DNA from: Lachnospiraceae bacterium C7
Lineage (GTDB): Bacteria > Bacillota > Clostridia > Lachnospirales > Lachnospiraceae
Reading direction: 5' to 3'
DNA: 46,284 nt
Assembly (NCBI GenBank): GCA_900113385.1
Contig: FOPE01000025.1
Span: forward strand, 1 to 46,284
The notes under the pieces were generated by a model that saw nothing but the letters and a program-made list of their open reading frames with translations, was not told the origin of the DNA and did no database searches. Both the position numbers and the translations under genes were made by a program. Of this stretch, positions 15,212 to 24,851 are shown piece by piece (the first letter of the stretch is position 1; the number at the start of each line of letters is the position of its first letter).

Positions 15212-16723
15212 ATGAGTTACAATGAATTGATTAGAAAAAAAACACAGTTTTTAAGTGTGACGTTACTTATTAGTATTGTATTAAGAGGAATTGTAAATGC
15301 TTTTTTTATTGATGTAAAATTAGTCGGAGCAATGGTTATTTTAGGATTAATCATTTCTATAATAGTTCAAATAGTAGGTAAATTTTGTCCACCTAATGTA
15401 ACAATGTTTTTTATGGTGGCGCTTCTTACTATACTTTCCATTTTGTGTATGGTAGTTTTTCCAACAACAACGAATTTTTTGATGTTTTTCTTGGCAATTT
15501 TTATGATTGTTATATATGAAGACTTTTGGCCAATTCTATTACAGTGTATTGCAAGTTCAGCATGCATGATTTTTTTCTATTTTAAATATCAAAGTTACTT
15601 AGAAAAAACATGGTCAGTAGATGCACTAGCTATGTGTATAGTTTATATTTTAAGTGCTTTATTAGTTTATGGTGGATTATGTAGAATGACTCAAAATCAA
15701 TTTAGAACATTAAATGAAAAAATGGAAGAAAGTGAAATGGCAAAAAAACAAGCTGACGATTTATTAGAGGAAATGGCTAAGACAATAGTTAGTTTACATG
15801 AGGTAAGTGATCAAATTAGTATAAGCATAAAGGAATCGGAAAACATATCATCTGAAATAAACAATGCATCAAAGGAAGTAGTAGAAAATGCTTCCCTTGA
15901 GGTAGATGCAGCAGGTCAAATACATGTTATGGTTGAGGATGGAGTAAATAAAATTCATCAAGTATCAGAATCAAGTACTGCAATGACTAAAATATCAAGG
16001 AAAACATCAGAACTTATTGATGATGGAAGCAATAAAATAAATACATTAACATCAGAAATGGCATTATTAGATACTGGAATGAAAAATATAACAGAAAGTA
16101 TTACAGAATTGTCAGAGGAGACAATGCAAATTATTGAAATCCTAGGAACATTAGACAGTATTACTAAGCAGACAAGTCTTTTAGCATTAAATGCATCTAT
16201 TGAAGCAGCAAGAGCTGGTGAACATGGAAAAGGCTTTGCAGTTGTTGCTAATGATGTACGTGAACTATCGGAGGATTCAGCAAAATTTACAAATAAAATA
16301 CATGATATTTTAAATGAAATAAGCAACAAAACTGGTAAAACTAAGGAGCAGATAGAAGAAAATCAAGAATCAGTGTTAGAATGTGTAAACCATGCTAAAA
16401 AAGTGGATGAATCTTTTAGTGTAATATTTAAGAATACAAAAGAAGTTTATGACAGAGCAAAAGATGTAGAAAAAGATGCTGAAATTTTAAAAGATGCCCT
16501 AGATACAACTTTAGATCATGCAAATAACATTAGCAAAAGTGTGGAAACCACTTCAGATACAATGGAAGCTATGTCTAATAATATTGAAAAACTATATGAT
16601 AGTGTTTCTACAATTGACAGTAGTTACGGTGATTTAAAAATTTTAACAAAATCATTATCTGATATCGTTGGTGGAGATGTTGATATAAATAATTATATGA
16701 ATATTGAAACGAATAGTGATTGA
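15212..16723 (+). CDS. Methyl-accepting chemotaxis protein with multi-TM sensor
   Basis: A 503-residue chemoreceptor. The first 165 residues contain about six membrane helices and no large outside domain, so it may sense a membrane or intracellular signal. A coiled coil follows from about 175. The conserved signalling tip LLALNASIEAARAGEHGKGF lies near 324-343, flanked by helices that carry Gln/Glu methylation-type positions. No HAMP domain is evident. I chose the ATG at 15212 because GGAGG is seven bases upstream; a TTG at 15194 falls within the ribosome site. It implies flagellar motility and a CheA/CheW system elsewhere. Confidence 0.92.
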   Translation: MSYNELIRKKTQFLSVTLLISIVLRGIVNAFFIDVKLVGAMVILGLIISIIVQIVGKFCPPNVTMFFMVALLTILSILCMVVFPTTTNFLMFFLAIFMIVIYEDFWPILLQCIASSACMIFFYFKYQSYLEKTWSVDALAMCIVYILSALLVYGGLCRMTQNQFRTLNEKMEESEMAKKQADDLLEEMAKTIVSLHEVSDQISISIKESENISSEINNASKEVVENASLEVDAAGQIHVMVEDGVNKIHQVSESSTAMTKISRKTSELIDDGSNKINTLTSEMALLDTGMKNITESITELSEETMQIIEILGTLDSITKQTSLLALNASIEAARAGEHGKGFAVVANDVRELSEDSAKFTNKIHDILNEISNKTGKTKEQIEENQESVLECVNHAKKVDESFSVIFKNTKEVYDRAKDVEKDAEILKDALDTTLDHANNISKSVETTSDTMEAMSNNIEKLYDSVSTIDSSYGDLKILTKSLSDIVGGDVDINNYMNIETNSD

Positions 16724-16750
16724 CAGAGAAAACCAATAATTTTATAATTT

Positions 16751-16780
16751 GAGATATGCAATGATTTTGTATCTTTTTTT
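16751..16780 (+). terminator. Weak terminator after the chemoreceptor
   Basis: AGATA and TATCT form a short stem followed by seven T. It is plausible but weak. Confidence 0.35.
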
Positions 16781-16814
16781 GTACAATATATGATATACTT
16801 AAGCCTGAGCAAGC

Positions 16815-16842
16815 GCACTGTGTGATTATGAACGCACAGTGC
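16815..16842 (+). promoter_or_regulatory. Hairpin in the leader of the ABC transporter gene
   Basis: GCACTGTG and CACAGTGC form a perfect 8-bp stem with a 12-base loop. It sits just after an extended -10 (TGATATACT at 16791-16799), so it would be near the 5' end of the mRNA, and it covers a potential GTG start at 16839. Confidence 0.4.
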
Positions 16843-16916
16843 ATTATTTAGGATTTACGGACACTGAAGTAGACACTTATATACGGACAGGATATGAAAA
16901 GGAGAAACTTAAGATA

Positions 16917-19900
16917 ATGATAAAAAAAAGACTAGTTAATTTATTGTCCAATGCAAAAAAATATATTTATTACCAGATATTATGGCAGTGGATAGGTTTG
17001 ATTTTGCAAATAATGTTAGTTTACACAATAGCAGCAGCAGTGGATAAGGGATTAAAGGGGTATCTTAATACAAATGATGTAATCGTGAGGGCGATATGGG
17101 CATTTGTGTGTATAATGTTACGTTTTGCTTGTGATAAAGCAGCAGTGAATGCATCAGCTAATGCAAGTGCAAGTGTCAAAAGAATACTTAGAGAAAAAAT
17201 ATATAATAAACTTTTACGTTTGGGAATTTCTTACAAACAAAGTGTGTCTACAAGTTCGGTAGTTCAAATGGCAGTAGAAGGAGTAGATCAACTAGAGATT
17301 TATTTTGGAAAATACTTATCTCAGTTGTTTTATAGCTTACTAGCGCCAATTACATTATTTATTGTTTTAGTTAATGTAAGTTTAAAAGCTAGTTTAGTTC
17401 TGTTAATTTGTGTTCCGTTAATTCCAATTTCTATAGTAATAGTTCAAAAGGTAGCAAAAAGATTATTGTCAAAATACTGGGGAGCATACACCAGATTAGG
17501 AGATAGTTTCTTAGAAAATCTACAAGGACTCACAACCTTAAAAATTTATCAGGCAGATAGATACAAAGCAGAAGATATGGATAAGGAATCTGAAACATTT
17601 AGAAAAGTAACTATGAAAGTACTTACTATGCAGCTTAATTCCACAAGTGTAATGGATATTATGGCTTATGGTGGAGCGGCAGTTGGTATGATAGTTGCGC
17701 TTATAGAGTATAAAAATGGAGTAATAAGTTTTGGAAATACTCTTATGATTTTACTTTTAGCTTCAGAGTTTTTCTTACCACTTCGTTTACTTGGATCATT
17801 TTTCCATGTGGCTATGAATGGAATGTCAGCAAGCGACAATATATTTGCATTACTAGATTTGCCAGAACCAGTTGAAAAAACAGCTAAAATTACAACTGAA
17901 CCAATTGATGTAGTAATGCGAAATGTAGGATATGCTTACGATAGAACTAGACAAGTTTTGCAAGGTATCAATATGACAATTCATAATGGAGAACTTGTGT
18001 CGTTAGTAGGAGAATCTGGTTGCGGAAAAAGTACAATAGCCAAAATCCTTACAGGTCAAAATAAAGGATATATAGGTGGCATAGATATTCAAGGCAAGGA
18101 ATTACTAGATGTATCAGAAACTTCATTAGAAAGAAGAGTTGTTTTAGTATCTCATGAAAATTATATTTTTAAAGGCACTATAAAAGATAATTTATTAATG
18201 GCGGATCCAAAAGCATCTGATGAAACACTAGAAAAAGCCCTTAAAATAGTAAATTTATATGATTTTGCTATTAAAAGAGATGGATTAGAAACAAAAATAG
18301 ATGAAGAAGGAAGTAATTTATCTGGAGGACAGAGACAAAGACTAGCCCTAGCAAGAGCACTTTTATATGATGCAGGTCTTTATATATTTGATGAAGCTAC
18401 AAGTAACATTGATTTAGAAAGCGAAGAGATGATTATGAATGTAATTAGATCTTTAGTCGGAACTAAAACTGTTATTTTAATTTCTCATAGACTTGAAAAT
18501 GTAGTAAAATCAGATCGCATTTATTTTTTGAAAAATGGAACAGTTATTGAAGAAGGAAGTCATCAAGAGCTTATGGATAAAGAAGGCGAGTATGCAAAAA
18601 TGTATACTTATCAAAGAAATCTTGAAGACTATAGTAAAAAAAATAATACTGGACAGGAAATTTTAGAGTTTAAAAATGGTGCTAATAAACCTCAATCAAA
18701 AGAAATTAAACTAGATATTATAGAGCCAAATGCAAAAACAGTAAATGCAACAAGGACAAGTAATGTGGAGACAAATGATTTGTCTGAAGAAGATAATTAT
18801 GCAAAAACCCTAGAAACACGTAGAACAGCCACTAAGATAATGTTTTCATTAATAAAATTAGTTAAGCCATTGTTACCTATTATGATTTTAGCTATTACAT
18901 TAGGTGTTGCAGGATATTTATGTGCGATTTTCTTAACTATACATGGAACACAAATGCTTGTGACATATAGAACACATCAACCTGTAAAATTCATAGGAAT
19001 TCTTGTCGTTTTAGCAGTTTTACGAGGAATATTGCATTATGGAGAGCAATATTGTAATCACTTTATAGCATTTAAATTGTTGGCTATTATTCGACATAAG
19101 ATTTTTGATAAGTTAAGAAAATTATGTCCAGCAAAATTAGAAGGAAAAGATAAAGGAAATCTTATTTCTATTATTACATCTGATACAGAGTTATTAGAGG
19201 TATTTTATGCCCATACAATTTCACCAATTGTAATTGGTGTTGTAACATCTGCAATTATGCTATGTTACATTGCAAGTTATAATTTAGGTGCAGCTGCATT
19301 AGCCTTTTGTGGATATATTTTAATAGGAATAGTTGTACCAATGTATGTAAATCGTAAAGGGGCAGATGTAGGTTTAGAATATAGAAATAAATTTGGAGAA
19401 ATGAATAGTTTGATCCTTATGGCCTTAAACGGTATTACAGAAACATTGCAATACCTACAAGGAAATAAGATGTTAGAAGAAATTTCTACAAAGTCAGATG
19501 AACTATCAGAAACAAAGTTAAAACTTAGCAAATTAGAGGCGGCTCAAAAAGCGACTACTAATCTAATAATACAATTTGTTTCTTATGGAGCATTTTTTGC
19601 GATGTTAGCAGGATTTATAGAAAATAACTTAACTATAGATTATGCAGTAATTGCACTTGTTGCAGTCGTTGGTTCCTTTGGTCCAGTCGTGGCACTAGCA
19701 AATCTAGCAAATAACCTTAATCAAACTCTTGCAAGTGGAGATAGAATTCTTGATTTATTAGAAGAAAATCCAGCTGTAGAGGAAATAAATTTTGACAAAA
19801 AGGTTAAGTCAGCAACCATAGAAGCTAACCATGTTTATTTCTCATATGATAAGAAAAAAGAGATTCTAAGTGATGTGAGCATGAACATTGAAAAAGGAAA

Positions 19901-20462
19901 AATTGTTGGAATTCATGGACCAAGTGGTTGCGGAAAATCTACATTTTTAAAATTATTAATGCGTTTTTGGGATGTAGATAAAGGAACAATCAATTTTGGT
20001 ATAGATGAGATTAGAGATATAGATACAAGTAATTTACGAGATATGGAATCTTATGTAACACAAGAAACATATCTATTTAATGATACAATTGCCAAAAACA
20101 TAGAAATAGGTAAAATAGGTGCAACTCGTGAAGAGGTAATTAAAGCAGCTAAAAAAGCTTCAATACACCAATTTATTGTTAGCCTTCCTAATGGATATGA
20201 CACTCAAATAGGAGATATTAGCAATTCATTATCCGATGGTGAAAAGCAAAGAATTGGTACAGCTAGAGCATTTTTACATGATGGTGATTTTATGCTTTTA
20301 GATGAGCCAACAAGTAACTTAGACGCTCTTAATGAAGGAGTAATATTGAAATCAATCAAAGAAGAAGCTAAAGAAAAAAGTATATTGATAGTTTCTCACA
20401 GAAAATCAACTATTGATATATGTGATAAGGTATATCTTAGAAAAGATGCTACTAGCCTTTAA
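16917..20462 (+). CDS. Fused CydDC-like ABC exporter (two TMD-NBD halves)
   Basis: A protein of 1181 residues with two complete ABC exporter halves. Half 1: membrane domain to about 310, Walker A GESGCGKST near 365, signature LSGGQRQR near 468, Walker B LYIFDEAT. Half 2: membrane domain about 640-910, Walker A GPSGCGKST near 1001, altered signature LSDGEKQR near 1105, Walker B FMLLDEPT. LGDSFLENLQGLTTLKIYQA in half 1 is typical of CydD. CydDC usually consists of two proteins and moves thiols or heme for cytochrome bd assembly; no cydAB is nearby, so the cargo is open. ATG 16917 matches the usual CydD N-terminus, but its GGAG is 12 bases away; an open frame continues upstream to a GTG at 16839. 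Confidence 0.85.
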   Translation: MIKKRLVNLLSNAKKYIYYQILWQWIGLILQIMLVYTIAAAVDKGLKGYLNTNDVIVRAIWAFVCIMLRFACDKAAVNASANASASVKRILREKIYNKLLRLGISYKQSVSTSSVVQMAVEGVDQLEIYFGKYLSQLFYSLLAPITLFIVLVNVSLKASLVLLICVPLIPISIVIVQKVAKRLLSKYWGAYTRLGDSFLENLQGLTTLKIYQADRYKAEDMDKESETFRKVTMKVLTMQLNSTSVMDIMAYGGAAVGMIVALIEYKNGVISFGNTLMILLLASEFFLPLRLLGSFFHVAMNGMSASDNIFALLDLPEPVEKTAKITTEPIDVVMRNVGYAYDRTRQVLQGINMTIHNGELVSLVGESGCGKSTIAKILTGQNKGYIGGIDIQGKELLDVSETSLERRVVLVSHENYIFKGTIKDNLLMADPKASDETLEKALKIVNLYDFAIKRDGLETKIDEEGSNLSGGQRQRLALARALLYDAGLYIFDEATSNIDLESEEMIMNVIRSLVGTKTVILISHRLENVVKSDRIYFLKNGTVIEEGSHQELMDKEGEYAKMYTYQRNLEDYSKKNNTGQEILEFKNGANKPQSKEIKLDIIEPNAKTVNATRTSNVETNDLSEEDNYAKTLETRRTATKIMFSLIKLVKPLLPIMILAITLGVAGYLCAIFLTIHGTQMLVTYRTHQPVKFIGILVVLAVLRGILHYGEQYCNHFIAFKLLAIIRHKIFDKLRKLCPAKLEGKDKGNLISIITSDTELLEVFYAHTISPIVIGVVTSAIMLCYIASYNLGAAALAFCGYILIGIVVPMYVNRKGADVGLEYRNKFGEMNSLILMALNGITETLQYLQGNKMLEEISTKSDELSETKLKLSKLEAAQKATTNLIIQFVSYGAFFAMLAGFIENNLTIDYAVIALVAVVGSFGPVVALANLANNLNQTLASGDRILDLLEENPAVEEINFDKKVKSATIEANHVYFSYDKKKEILSDVSMNIEKGKIVGIHGPSGCGKSTFLKLLMRFWDVDKGTINFGIDEIRDIDTSNLRDMESYVTQETYLFNDTIAKNIEIGKIGATREEVIKAAKKASIHQFIVSLPNGYDTQIGDISNSLSDGEKQRIGTARAFLHDGDFMLLDEPTSNLDALNEGVILKSIKEEAKEKSILIVSHRKSTIDICDKVYLRKDATSL

Positions 20463-20606
20463 GCAAAGCACATGCGATGGAAAGAAACTTGAAAAAACTA
20501 ACAAAATATAAAAACGATTATAAAATAGAACGAAGTAAGTGTTTAATATACAAAAAATATGAAAACGCTATGCATTGAAAAAATTATGGGTTTTTTTCAC
20601 ATCTAT

Positions 20607-20635
20607 TTGTAATCGAATATGAAATTATGTATAAT
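20607..20635 (+). promoter_or_regulatory. Promoter of the AAA15 ATPase gene
   Basis: TTGTAA, a 17-base spacer and a perfect TATAAT, with a predicted leader of about 60 bases. The region 20463-20606 before it holds nothing else I can identify. Confidence 0.6.
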
Positions 20636-20701
20636 GTATTTATGCGAGAAAAATTATATTCAGTATTTATAATAAGTTTTATGAGAAGGGGTAGGTGAAC
20701 T

Positions 20702-21895
20702 ATGTTAATAGAGTTCAATTTTAAAAATTTTAAAGCATTTAAAGACGAGACAGTTTTTGACTTGTCTGCAACTAAAATGACAGAATTTTCGCGCAGAGTA
20801 GCTACAGTTGGTTATGAAAAGATTTTACCAGTGGCAACAGTTTATGGAGCTAATGCTGGAGGAAAAACAACATTATTAGAAGCATTTGAATTTATGACTA
20901 AATTTGTATGTGATTCATTTGGAGCACAAGGAAACTATGAATTTACAAGAGAACCATTTATTTTAGATGAAGATTCTAGAAAAGAGCCATCAGTTTTTGA
21001 AGTATATTTCACAAAAAGAGATGACAAAAAAGAAAAAATCTATAACTATGGATTTAAAATCAACGATGATGTTATTCTTGAAGAGTGGTTTAATGTAAAG
21101 GCTAAAACAGCTAGAAATTTCAAAGAAATTTTTCATAGAGGAACAGACAAAGTAGAATTTGCAGGTTTAGGAAAAAGTTATAAAGATATATTTGGTGCAG
21201 GATTAACAGATACTACACTTTTAGCTTCAATTGGAGCTAGAATGGGAGAGCGTAATTGCGCTACTATCGGAGAATTTTTCTGCGGTAATGAATTTATTAT
21301 GAATGGTCTTGAAAATGCAGCAAACAAAAAAGATATTACAGATAAATATTTAAATGACGAAAAATTCCATCATCTAATGCTTGAGGAGTTAAGATGTCTA
21401 GATAAAACAATTCTAGATGTTAAGGTGACAAAAGATGATGTAACTATAACACATAAACTAAGCGATTCAGATAATACAGTAGAATTTCCTTTAAAAATGG
21501 AATCAGCAGGTATCAAAAAATTATTTGCTTATTTCCCTAAAGCTTATAATGTAATTGATGATGGAGGAATTCTTGTAATTGATAATTTTGATAGTGGATT
21601 ACATCCATTATTTATCAGAAAAGTTTTAAAGGATTTCTTCGCATTAAATAGAGAAAATTTTGAAGGACAGATTATCTTTACAGCTAGTACATCATCATTA
21701 ATGACTAATAAAGCATTTAGACGAGATGAAATCTGGTTCGTTGAAAAAGATGAAAAAGGCATATCAACATTATATTCATTAGCAGATATTGTTGATGAAG
21801 ATGGGTTACATATCAGAAAAGACGAAAGTTATGAGAAAAACTACGTAACTGGTAAATATGGTGCAATTCCAGATGTGTTTGAAGAGCAAATATAA
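20702..21895 (+). CDS. AAA15/COG1106-type ATPase, OLD/AbiLii-like, with altered catalytic residues
   Basis: A 397-residue SMC/ABC-like ATPase with MLIEFNFKNFKAFKDETVFDL at the start and Walker A GANAGGKTT (about 49-57). The D-loop and C-terminal region match the COG1106 family (KNYVTGKYGAIPDVF near the end). The Walker B reads ILVIDNFDSGLHP (about 288-300): Asn stands where the catalytic Glu is usual (DE.D). The following strand reads IFTASTSS where relatives have TTHN, so the switch His is also gone. Relatives act in phage exclusion, often with an RloB nuclease; no partner gene is adjacent. ATP binding may be kept while hydrolysis is reduced. It has its own promoter. Confidence 0.85.
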   Translation: MLIEFNFKNFKAFKDETVFDLSATKMTEFSRRVATVGYEKILPVATVYGANAGGKTTLLEAFEFMTKFVCDSFGAQGNYEFTREPFILDEDSRKEPSVFEVYFTKRDDKKEKIYNYGFKINDDVILEEWFNVKAKTARNFKEIFHRGTDKVEFAGLGKSYKDIFGAGLTDTTLLASIGARMGERNCATIGEFFCGNEFIMNGLENAANKKDITDKYLNDEKFHHLMLEELRCLDKTILDVKVTKDDVTITHKLSDSDNTVEFPLKMESAGIKKLFAYFPKAYNVIDDGGILVIDNFDSGLHPLFIRKVLKDFFALNRENFEGQIIFTASTSSLMTNKAFRRDEIWFVEKDEKGISTLYSLADIVDEDGLHIRKDESYEKNYVTGKYGAIPDVFEEQI

Positions 21896-22092
21896 GATAT
21901 TTTCTTATATTAGATAGTAATATAATCCATATAGAGTTTAATATATAACTCAATGAAAAGAAAAAATCCCTTACTTACTTCGTTGAAGTTGGGGTAGTGA
22001 AAAAATTTACAAAAAGTAACACGAAGACATAATTCTTTATTAAAACTGAATATTGGTTCGGAAGAACAAGTTTCTCATAAATATATTTGTAT

Positions 22093-22133
22093 AAAAAACC
22101 AGTGACTACGGTTGGGTAGCCACTGGTTTTTTT
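22093..22133. terminator. Bidirectional terminator between AAA15 and cstA genes
   Basis: AAAAAACCAGTGACTAC and GTAGCCACTGGTTTTTT form a 17-bp stem with one mismatch and a six- to eight-base loop; it works on both strands. A weaker hairpin (ACTTC/GAAGT, near 21981-21994) lies upstream. Confidence 0.9.
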
Positions 22134-22168
22134 AGTGTGTTTTTAACATAACATGTTTCTAATATAAA

Positions 22169-23695
22169 TTAATGCTGTGGAGCAACATGATGTGTATGTG
22201 AAGTATGTTTCTTTGAAACTGTTGGAATAAATACTCTAAACATAAAGATTCCAAAGAACAACAATGCACCTATAATACCTATAGCATAAGAAACTGCAGT
22301 TCCGTTAGAAAGCTTTGTACCAAATGATAAACATTCAGGAGCAAAGCAGAAGTATGTAATTGAAACTGCTGACATGAATGTTGCAGGTATTGTAGCAATC
22401 CAACCTTTGCTAGGAGAAACTTTCTTTGTTAGGTAAGTAGCACCAGTCCAAAGAGCTATCATAGCAAGTGTCTGGTTAGACCATGAGAAATATCTCCAAA
22501 CGATGTTATAGTCTAAGAAAGAAATTAAGTAACCAACTGCAAGAAGTGGAATTGCAAGTGGTAAACGTGTTTTAATTTTTGATTGATCAATTTTGAACCA
22601 GTCAGCAAGAGTAAGTCTAGCACTTCTAAAGGCTGTATCGCCAGATGTAATAGGACAAGCAACAACACCAAGTAATGCTAAAATACTTCCTACAGGTCCA
22701 AGTAATTCTACTGACATTTTATAAACTGTTGTTGAGTTTCCGCCACCTGCAGCAAATAATCCTGCTGTTGAGAATGGTTTTCCAGCAACATTGTAAAATG
22801 CAATACCAGCTGATGCCCAAATTAAAGCAATGATACCTTCAGAAACCATAGCGCCATAGAAAACGTGACGGCCTTGTTTCTCTGAAGTTAAGCATCTAGC
22901 CATCATTGGTGATTGTGTAGCATGGAAACCTGAAATAGCTCCACATGCAACTGTGATAAACATAAGTGGCCAGATTGGTTGAGCTGCTCCCTTAGGATGC
23001 ATATTTTTAAATCCATCCCAAAGTTCTATCATAGGATGAGTTCCGTTGATATGTCTAATAATTGTAGCACCACCAATACCTAAAGCCATAACGATTAGGC
23101 AGATACCAAAAATTGGATAAACCTTTCCGATTACTTTATCAATTGGCATTAATGTTGCAAGTAAATAGTATGCTAAAATAATAATTGTAAATACTGCAGT
23201 AAGTGTTTTAGCTTGGCTACCGCCTTTTCCACCTGTAATCATTGTAGAAAGTAAACCAGCAGGTCCTACCATAAATACAACACCAACCATTACAAGAAGA
23301 ACAACTGAGAAAACTCTCATAACATTTTTCATAACAGGTCCTAAATATTTTCCTGTTAACTCTGAAACACTTGCTCCATCATTTCGCATAGAAAGCATAC
23401 CAGTTAAATAATCATGTACACCACCAGCAAAAATAGTTCCTAAAACAATCCAAAGATAAACACTTGGACCCCATATTGCTCCAGAAAGTGCACCAAAGAT
23501 TGGTCCAAGTCCTGCAATATTAAGGAGTTGAATCAAATAAGCTCTCCAAGGCTTCATTGGTACATAATCTACACCATCAGGATGCTCAACACATGGTGTT
23601 TTTCTATCGTCAGGTTTGAATACTTTATCTACAAAGGTGCCGTAAATAAAGAAACCGACAATTAATCCTACAAGCGCAATAAAAAATGAAATCAT
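22169..23695 (-). CDS. cstA: CstA-family carbon starvation transporter
   Basis: A 508-residue membrane protein with about 13-15 helices. The family motifs are clear: GPIFGALSGAIWGPSVYLWIV, GVHDYLTGMLSMRNDGASVSEL and a region rich in GFHATQSPMMARC. This is the shorter CstA type seen in Gram-positives. Members import pyruvate or peptides under carbon limitation. AAGGGGG supports the ATG. It ends in a His-rich tail (KHTSHTHHVAPQH). Divergent from nagBA across a 0.4-kb region with its own promoter candidate and a palindrome in the leader. Confidence 0.93.
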   Translation of the reverse strand: MISFFIALVGLIVGFFIYGTFVDKVFKPDDRKTPCVEHPDGVDYVPMKPWRAYLIQLLNIAGLGPIFGALSGAIWGPSVYLWIVLGTIFAGGVHDYLTGMLSMRNDGASVSELTGKYLGPVMKNVMRVFSVVLLVMVGVVFMVGPAGLLSTMITGGKGGSQAKTLTAVFTIIILAYYLLATLMPIDKVIGKVYPIFGICLIVMALGIGGATIIRHINGTHPMIELWDGFKNMHPKGAAQPIWPLMFITVACGAISGFHATQSPMMARCLTSEKQGRHVFYGAMVSEGIIALIWASAGIAFYNVAGKPFSTAGLFAAGGGNSTTVYKMSVELLGPVGSILALLGVVACPITSGDTAFRSARLTLADWFKIDQSKIKTRLPLAIPLLAVGYLISFLDYNIVWRYFSWSNQTLAMIALWTGATYLTKKVSPSKGWIATIPATFMSAVSITYFCFAPECLSFGTKLSNGTAVSYAIGIIGALLFFGIFMFRVFIPTVSKKHTSHTHHVAPQH

Positions 23696-23717
23696 GTAAT
23701 AATACCCCCTTATAGGT

Positions 23718-23731
23718 CACAATTAATTGTG
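23718..23731 (-). promoter_or_regulatory. Palindrome in the cstA leader
   Basis: CACAATTAATTGTG is a perfect 14-base palindrome, flanked by GG/CC that extend the symmetry with one bulge. It lies between the predicted cstA start site and its ribosome site. It may be an operator or a hairpin. Confidence 0.4.
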
Positions 23732-23748
23732 CCTCTCTTCTATTATTG

Positions 23749-23777
23749 TAGATACAATTTAGCAATTATCCCTACAA
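23749..23777 (-). promoter_or_regulatory. Candidate cstA promoter
   Basis: On the minus strand: TTGTAG, a 17-base spacer and TATCTA. The predicted leader is about 45 bases. Confidence 0.4.
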
Positions 23778-23932
23778 TTTAAGTCTAACACTCTAAATTA
23801 TATAATCAATATTAAATTTTTATAAAAATAAAGAAGCATAATTGTGCATTTTTAAATTTTTATGGTTTCCGAGGATGGGGAAAAATTAATTTATTATTGA
23901 TATATGTTTTAGAAAAGTTTATAAAATAAATC

Positions 23933-23961
23933 TTGATTATATTTAAAAAAGAGTATATTCT
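23933..23961 (+). promoter_or_regulatory. Candidate nagBA promoter
   Basis: TTGATT, a 17-base spacer and TATTCT, with a leader of about 130 bases. The leader contains a small hairpin CAATC…GATTG (about 24049-24064). I see no clear NagR-type operator. Confidence 0.35.
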
Positions 23962-24098
23962 TAATAGAGAAAAGCTTCGTCAAAAAGGTGGCAATTTTAT
24001 ACAAAAAACAAGCAAAATTAGGTAATATACACAAAGTCGAATACCATCAATCAAATTAGATTGCCATAGGACGGAGAGTTTTGAAAGGAGATATTCGA

Positions 24099-24833
24099 AT
24101 GAAAATAATAAAGGCAAAAGATTATAAGGATATGTCAAGAAAGGCTGCAAATATTATTTCAGCCCAAGTAATTATGAAACCCCATGCAGTTTTAGGACTT
24201 GCAACAGGTTCGACACCAGTTGGAATTTATAAACAATTAATAGATTGGTATAATAAAGGAGACATCGATTTCTCGGAAGTAACTAGTATTAATTTAGATG
24301 AATATAGAGGTTTAGATCATAATCATAATCAAAGTTATTGGTATTTTATGCAAGAAAATTTCTTTAAATACATTAATATTAGGGAAGATAGTATTAATGT
24401 GCCAGATGGTTCAAATCCAGATGCAAAGCAGGCGTGTGAAGAATATGAAAATATTATACATGCAGCAGGTGGAATTGATTTACAGTTGTTAGGAATAGGT
24501 AATGATGGTCACATAGGATTTAATGAACCAGGAGCAGCTTTCGAATTGGCAACACATTGTGTTGATCTTACAGAAAGCACAATTGAAGCTAATAAGAGAT
24601 TTTTTGGTAGCAAAGATGAAGTGCCAAGACAAGCTTATACTATGGGAATTAAATCAATTATGCAAGCTAGAAAAGTGCTTATGGTGGCAAATGGAAAAGG
24701 CAAGGCAGATATTATTAAAAAGGCGTTTTTTGGTCCAGTAACACCGGAAGTACCTGCATCAATTTTACAAATGCACCCAGATTTCACATTAGTAGGTGAT
24801 GAGGAAGCCTTAAGTAAAATAGAATTAGATTAA
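24099..24833 (+). CDS. nagB: Glucosamine-6-phosphate deaminase
   Basis: A 244-residue enzyme turning glucosamine 6-phosphate into fructose 6-phosphate and ammonia. Seen: LATGSTPVG (about 37-45), INLDEYRGLD with the catalytic Asp (about 65-74) and GIGNDGHIGFNEPG with active-site Asp and His (about 131-144). I chose the ATG at 24099, with AAAGGAGAT upstream; a TTG at 24081 lies before that site. Followed after 18 bases by nagA in the same operon. Confidence 0.96.
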   Translation: MKIIKAKDYKDMSRKAANIISAQVIMKPHAVLGLATGSTPVGIYKQLIDWYNKGDIDFSEVTSINLDEYRGLDHNHNQSYWYFMQENFFKYINIREDSINVPDGSNPDAKQACEEYENIIHAAGGIDLQLLGIGNDGHIGFNEPGAAFELATHCVDLTESTIEANKRFFGSKDEVPRQAYTMGIKSIMQARKVLMVANGKGKADIIKKAFFGPVTPEVPASILQMHPDFTLVGDEEALSKIELD

Positions 24834-24851
24834 CTTAGTTTGGAGGCAAAA

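Noticed and set aside
15958-16329. Minus-strand frame of 123 residues inside the chemoreceptor
   Set aside because: It is antisense to the highly conserved signalling domain, a typical shadow frame.
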